From the NCBI GenBank assembly GCA_026398875.1, contig JAPLSB010000017.1, forward strand, positions 186,001 through 250,000: 64,000 bases of DNA. Direction: 5' to 3'. Each line of letters opens with the position of its first letter. Within the stretch, counting starts at the first letter, position 1. A model generated the notes under the pieces. It had not been told where the DNA came from. It made no database searches and saw nothing but the letters and a program-made list of their open reading frames with translations. Below are positions 61,506-64,000 of this stretch, piece after piece. The stretch is from Gammaproteobacteria bacterium. GTDB taxonomy: Bacteria > Pseudomonadota > Gammaproteobacteria > Nevskiales > Nevskiaceae. The position numbers and the translations under genes are program-made.

Positions 61506-61976
61506 CTACGAAAGCCGCCCAGCGGCGGTCGCCGTGAGCACCGGCGGCAGCGGCGGAACCGCGCCCACCAGCGGAATCACCACGGTGGGGAACAGCGTCG
61601 GCGCCGTCAGGCTGTAAGTGATCACGGCCACCAGCGTGTCGCCTGCAGAACCATCGTCCTGCAGCGCATAGGACACGGTGAGCCCGGGCGGAACCGTGAC
61701 TCCGGCACCGGTGAAGTTGCGCTCGATGGCCAGGTTTCCCTGCGCCTGAGCAGCGGCCAGATAAGCACCGGCGTTGTCGCCAGGCGCAACCGCAATCGCG
61801 GCGCGCACCGCTTCCTGCGCAAGGAAGTTGATGCGCTGCTGAAGAAAGTAGATGTAGCCGTAGCAGATGCCGCCATAGACGATCGCGAAAACGATCGGAA
61901 AGATCAGCGCGAATTCGACGGCGGAAGCGCCGGCGAGCCGGCGCGGCAGTCGGCGGACGAGGCGATCAGAAGCCAT
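61506..61976 (-). CDS. tadE: TadE-like pseudopilin
   Basis: A 156-residue protein with a short basic N-terminus and the TadE motif ASAVEFALIFPIVFAIVYGGICYGY as one hydrophobic helix, with Glu five residues into the processed form, as in pseudopilins. The rest is periplasmic. It overlaps the prepilin peptidase gene by 11 bp. No separate TadF or TadG is in the locus. Confidence 0.85.
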   Translation of the reverse strand: MASDRLVRRLPRRLAGASAVEFALIFPIVFAIVYGGICYGYIYFLQQRINFLAQEAVRAAIAVAPGDNAGAYLAAAQAQGNLAIERNFTGAGVTVPPGLTVSYALQDDGSAGDTLVAVITYSLTAPTLFPTVVIPLVGAVPPLPPVLTATAAGRLS

Positions 61977-62430
61977 GGTCGAGTTTTCCGGACAAGATCA
62001 GAAACAGCAGGAAACCCGATGACAGTGCAATCGCGGCCGGTATTCGGCCAGGCTTGCGTTGCTTCATCCGGGCGTACAACACCAGCACTGCGGCCATCAG
62101 GCCAAGCATCAATGCCGACGCCAACACTATCGCAATGATGCCGGCGGGACCGCAAAGCAGTCCAAGCACTGCCATGTACTTCACGTCACCGGCGCCGAAC
62201 TGGCGAATGACATAGCCCGGCAAGCCGAGCAGCAGGCCGATGCCAAAGCCGATCACAGCGGCTGTCGGACTCTGTCCCAGCAGACCGGAACCGTTGATGA
62301 ACTGCACCAGCAGTGCCGGCACCAGTACCAGCAGCAGCAATGAATTGGGCACCCGCAGCTGCCGGAAATCGGTTCCGGCAATCACGAGTGCCCAGAGGGA
62401 CAGCAGTCCGGTGACCAGTGCGATCGGCAC
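61966..62430 (-). CDS. tadV: Prepilin peptidase TadV/CpaA
   Basis: A 154-residue aspartyl peptidase of the short CpaA type, with four to five membrane helices. The two catalytic Asp are in IAGTDFRQLRVPN and FGAGDVKYMAVLG (GxGD). It cleaves and may methylate Flp prepilin and the TadE-like pseudopilin. The GTG start at 62430 has only a weak ribosome site. Confidence 0.9.
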   Translation of the reverse strand: MPIALVTGLLSLWALVIAGTDFRQLRVPNSLLLLVLVPALLVQFINGSGLLGQSPTAAVIGFGIGLLLGLPGYVIRQFGAGDVKYMAVLGLLCGPAGIIAIVLASALMLGLMAAVLVLYARMKQRKPGRIPAAIALSSGFLLFLILSGKLDHGF

Positions 62431-62454
62431 CTGCCGGACGGTATCCAGGCTGGA

Positions 62455-62634
62455 TCAGCCGCCAGCAGCGCTCGACAGGGCGCCCGAGATACCGGTGAAC
62501 AGCGTCAGCAGGCTCTGGCCCGAGGTGATCAGTACGCTGACGATGACCACGGCGATCAGGCCGACGATCAGACCGTATTCGACGGCGCTCGCGCCTTCTT
62601 CACGAGTCAGGAAATTCTGGATTTTCTTCAGCAT
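62455..62634 (-). CDS. flp: Flp-family type IVb prepilin
   Basis: A 59-residue prepilin, the major Tad pilus subunit. The leader MLKKIQNFLTREEG is cut before ASAVEYGLIVGLIAVVIV; Glu5 and Tyr6 of the mature form match the Flp motif. GGAG lies 8 nt before the ATG at 62634. First gene of the Tad operon, with its control region at 62635-62797 facing apaH. One copy only. Confidence 0.93.
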   Translation of the reverse strand: MLKKIQNFLTREEGASAVEYGLIVGLIAVVIVSVLITSGQSLLTLFTGISGALSSAAGG

Positions 62635-62797
62635 GGCTAACACTCCGGTTGACGCGATTTCGGGGGCGGTACGGGCTGGTACTGCCCGTGACGAAACCTT
62701 ATGACAGGGGGTAGGGGGAGTCAAAGCAGCTGGTTCCGGCAAGTTCTACCGCTCATCGGTTATGGTTAAAGTCGATTCCAGAAGCGACTTTTCCTCC

Positions 62798-63637
62798 GTG
62801 GCGACCTACGCGATCGGCGATGTCCAGGGCTGTTGCGACGCCCTCCTGCAGCTGCTCGATGCGCTGAATTTCGATCCTGCTGCCGACCGCCTCTGGCTGG
62901 CCGGCGACCTGGTCAATCGCGGTCCGCAATCGGCTGCGACCTTGCGGCTGGTCCGCTCGCTGGGAGACCGCGCCGTGGCCGTGCTCGGCAACCACGATCT
63001 GCATCTGCTGGCGGTGGCCAGCGGCGGCAAGCGCGGCCGCCGCGACACACTCGACGACCTGCTGCAGGCACCGGACCGCGACGAGCTGCTCGACTGGCTG
63101 CGCCACCGGCCGCTGATGCACACCAGCGATGACGGCCGCTGGCACATGGTGCATGCCGGGCTGCCGCTGCAATGGACGGTCGATGCCGCGGCCGGGTACG
63201 CGCGTGAAGTCGAAGCGGCACTTCAGGGTCCGGATGCGAACGAGCTGCTGCGCCGCATGTACGGCGACCAGCCGGATCGCTGGGACCCCGCCCTGCCCCA
63301 TTGGCCGCGGCTGCGTTTCATCATCAATTGCTTCACGCGGCTTCGGTACTGCACGGCGGACGGCCAGATCGCTGCCGAACCGAAGGGCACGCCCGGCAGC
63401 CAGCCCGGTGGCCTGCTGCCGTGGTTCGCGATACCCGGGCGACGCAGTGCTGGAAGCCGGATCGTGTTCGGCCACTGGTCGACGCTGGGCCAGATCCACT
63501 GGCCGGAAGCCCAGGTCTGGGGACTCGACACCGGCTGCGTCTGGGGCGGTCGCCTGAGCGCGCTGCGTCTCGACGACGAAGCCGTGACCAGCATCGACTG
63601 CGCTGGCTACCGCACGCCGGGCAGCGAAGGTGACTGA
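62798..63637 (+). CDS. apaH: Diadenosine tetraphosphatase (symmetrical)
   Basis: A 279-residue metallophosphatase that splits Ap4A into two ADP, limiting alarmone levels and RNA Np4 caps. YAIGDVQGC, WLAGDLVNRGP, LGNHDLHLL and HWSTLG hold the metal-binding Asp/His/Asn set. GTG at 62798 gives MATYAIGD, as in E. coli; an ATG at 62762 would add 12 residues. It normally follows rsmA-apaG; here the Tad operon lies between. Confidence 0.93.
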   Translation: MATYAIGDVQGCCDALLQLLDALNFDPAADRLWLAGDLVNRGPQSAATLRLVRSLGDRAVAVLGNHDLHLLAVASGGKRGRRDTLDDLLQAPDRDELLDWLRHRPLMHTSDDGRWHMVHAGLPLQWTVDAAAGYAREVEAALQGPDANELLRRMYGDQPDRWDPALPHWPRLRFIINCFTRLRYCTADGQIAAEPKGTPGSQPGGLLPWFAIPGRRSAGSRIVFGHWSTLGQIHWPEAQVWGLDTGCVWGGRLSALRLDDEAVTSIDCAGYRTPGSEGD

Positions 63638-63656
63638 AGCCCGGTCCGGCACCGCA

Positions 63657-64000
63657 TCAGCCGCGCTGGCCCGAAGCGTCGGAACGCGTCAGCAGCAGGC
63701 TGGCGAAAGTTGGCAGCAGCAACAGCCCGGACACCGCGATCACCGACCAGCCGATCGAAAGCAGCTTGCCGATGCCACGCTGGGCTGGGTAAGCAGCCGC
63801 GATCCAGACCGCGAAGCCGGCCGCCATCGCCAGCGCCACCAGCAAGACCCGGCCGTGCATCACCAGCCCGACCCGCAGCGCCGCCGCCAGCGGATGACCG
63901 GCGAGCAGCCCCAGGTGCAGCTGACGCACGATCAGCAAATGGCCCATCAGTCCGGCGGCCAGGCACATCAGCCATAACGACAGCGTCAGCTGCGTCAGTG
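63657..64000 (-). CDS. Membrane protein, 5' part beyond window
   Basis: The frame is open to the last base of the window, so the visible 113 or so residues are a C-terminal part. Three hydrophobic helices are seen (LTLSLWLMCLAAGLMGHLL, VLLVALAMAAGFAVWIAAA, SVIAVSGLLLLPTFASLLL), ending in a short tail. An internal ATG at 63968 could suggest a 103-residue protein, but the open frame upstream makes truncation by the window more likely. I do not recognise the family. Confidence 0.6.
   Translation of the reverse strand, partial: LTQLTLSLWLMCLAAGLMGHLLIVRQLHLGLLAGHPLAAALRVGLVMHGRVLLVALAMAAGFAVWIAAAYPAQRGIGKLLSIGWSVIAVSGLLLLPTFASLLLTRSDASGQRG

Overview
The window is 64 kb of GC-rich bacterial chromosome, densely coded on both strands. 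Gene content and order point to a gammaproteobacterium: pilT-pilU divergent from yggS, rplM-rpsI, lptD-surA-pdxA-rsmA, amgK-murU next to lptD, opgGH, and a tRNA-Gln with U1-A72 and encoded CCA. A free-living member of the Nevskiales/Xanthomonadales side of the class is my best guess. That placement is inference, since there is no rRNA or species marker here. I see no phage, insertion sequence, CRISPR array or replication origin.

Layout. 1-7.0 kb: a TonB-dependent receptor (cut by the window edge) diverges from a nucleoside-type ABC transporter (ATPase plus two permeases) that is followed by a GntR/FCD regulator; a perfect 14-bp palindrome of GntR-operator type lies between the receptor and the transporter. 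7.0-9.4 kb: an SDR dehydrogenase and a FadL-like porin. 9.4-18.7 kb: glycogen metabolism, with glgB-glgX-malQ diverging from glgC-glgA. 18.8-22.2 kb: cysC, a SapC-family protein, a PP2C phosphatase with a small membrane partner, and tRNA-Gln. 22.2-26.6 kb: rpsI and rplM, then three tandem PilT/PilU-family ATPases. 26.7-30.2 kb: yggS, rpiA, a DUF2007 protein, an RRM protein and rhlE. 30.8-34.0 kb: two coupled alpha/beta-hydrolase-fold proteins without a recognisable nucleophile, a phosphopantetheinyl transferase and an epoxide-hydrolase-like enzyme. 34.1-38.9 kb: mscS, a YdgA-like protein, a 33-residue lysine-rich protein, argG with a duplicated 3' tail and a nested palindrome, and rnt. 38.9-44.6 kb: opgGH and olsBA (periplasmic glucans and ornithine lipids). 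44.7-53.3 kb: lipA, amgK-murU-osmC, and lptD-surA-pdxA-rsmA. 53.4-62.6 kb: an 11-gene Tad (Flp) pilus operon. 62.8 kb to the end: apaH and the 3' end of a membrane protein gene.

Together the genes describe envelope building and surface motility: LPS export, peptidoglycan recycling, membrane glucans and ornithine lipids, type IV pilus retraction and Tad pili, alongside carbon storage. The items most worth following are the receptor/ABC/GntR module with its palindrome, the argG tail duplication around a nested palindrome, the nucleophile-less hydrolase pair, the tiny lysine-rich gene, and the Tad operon sitting between rsmA and apaH where apaG is usually found.
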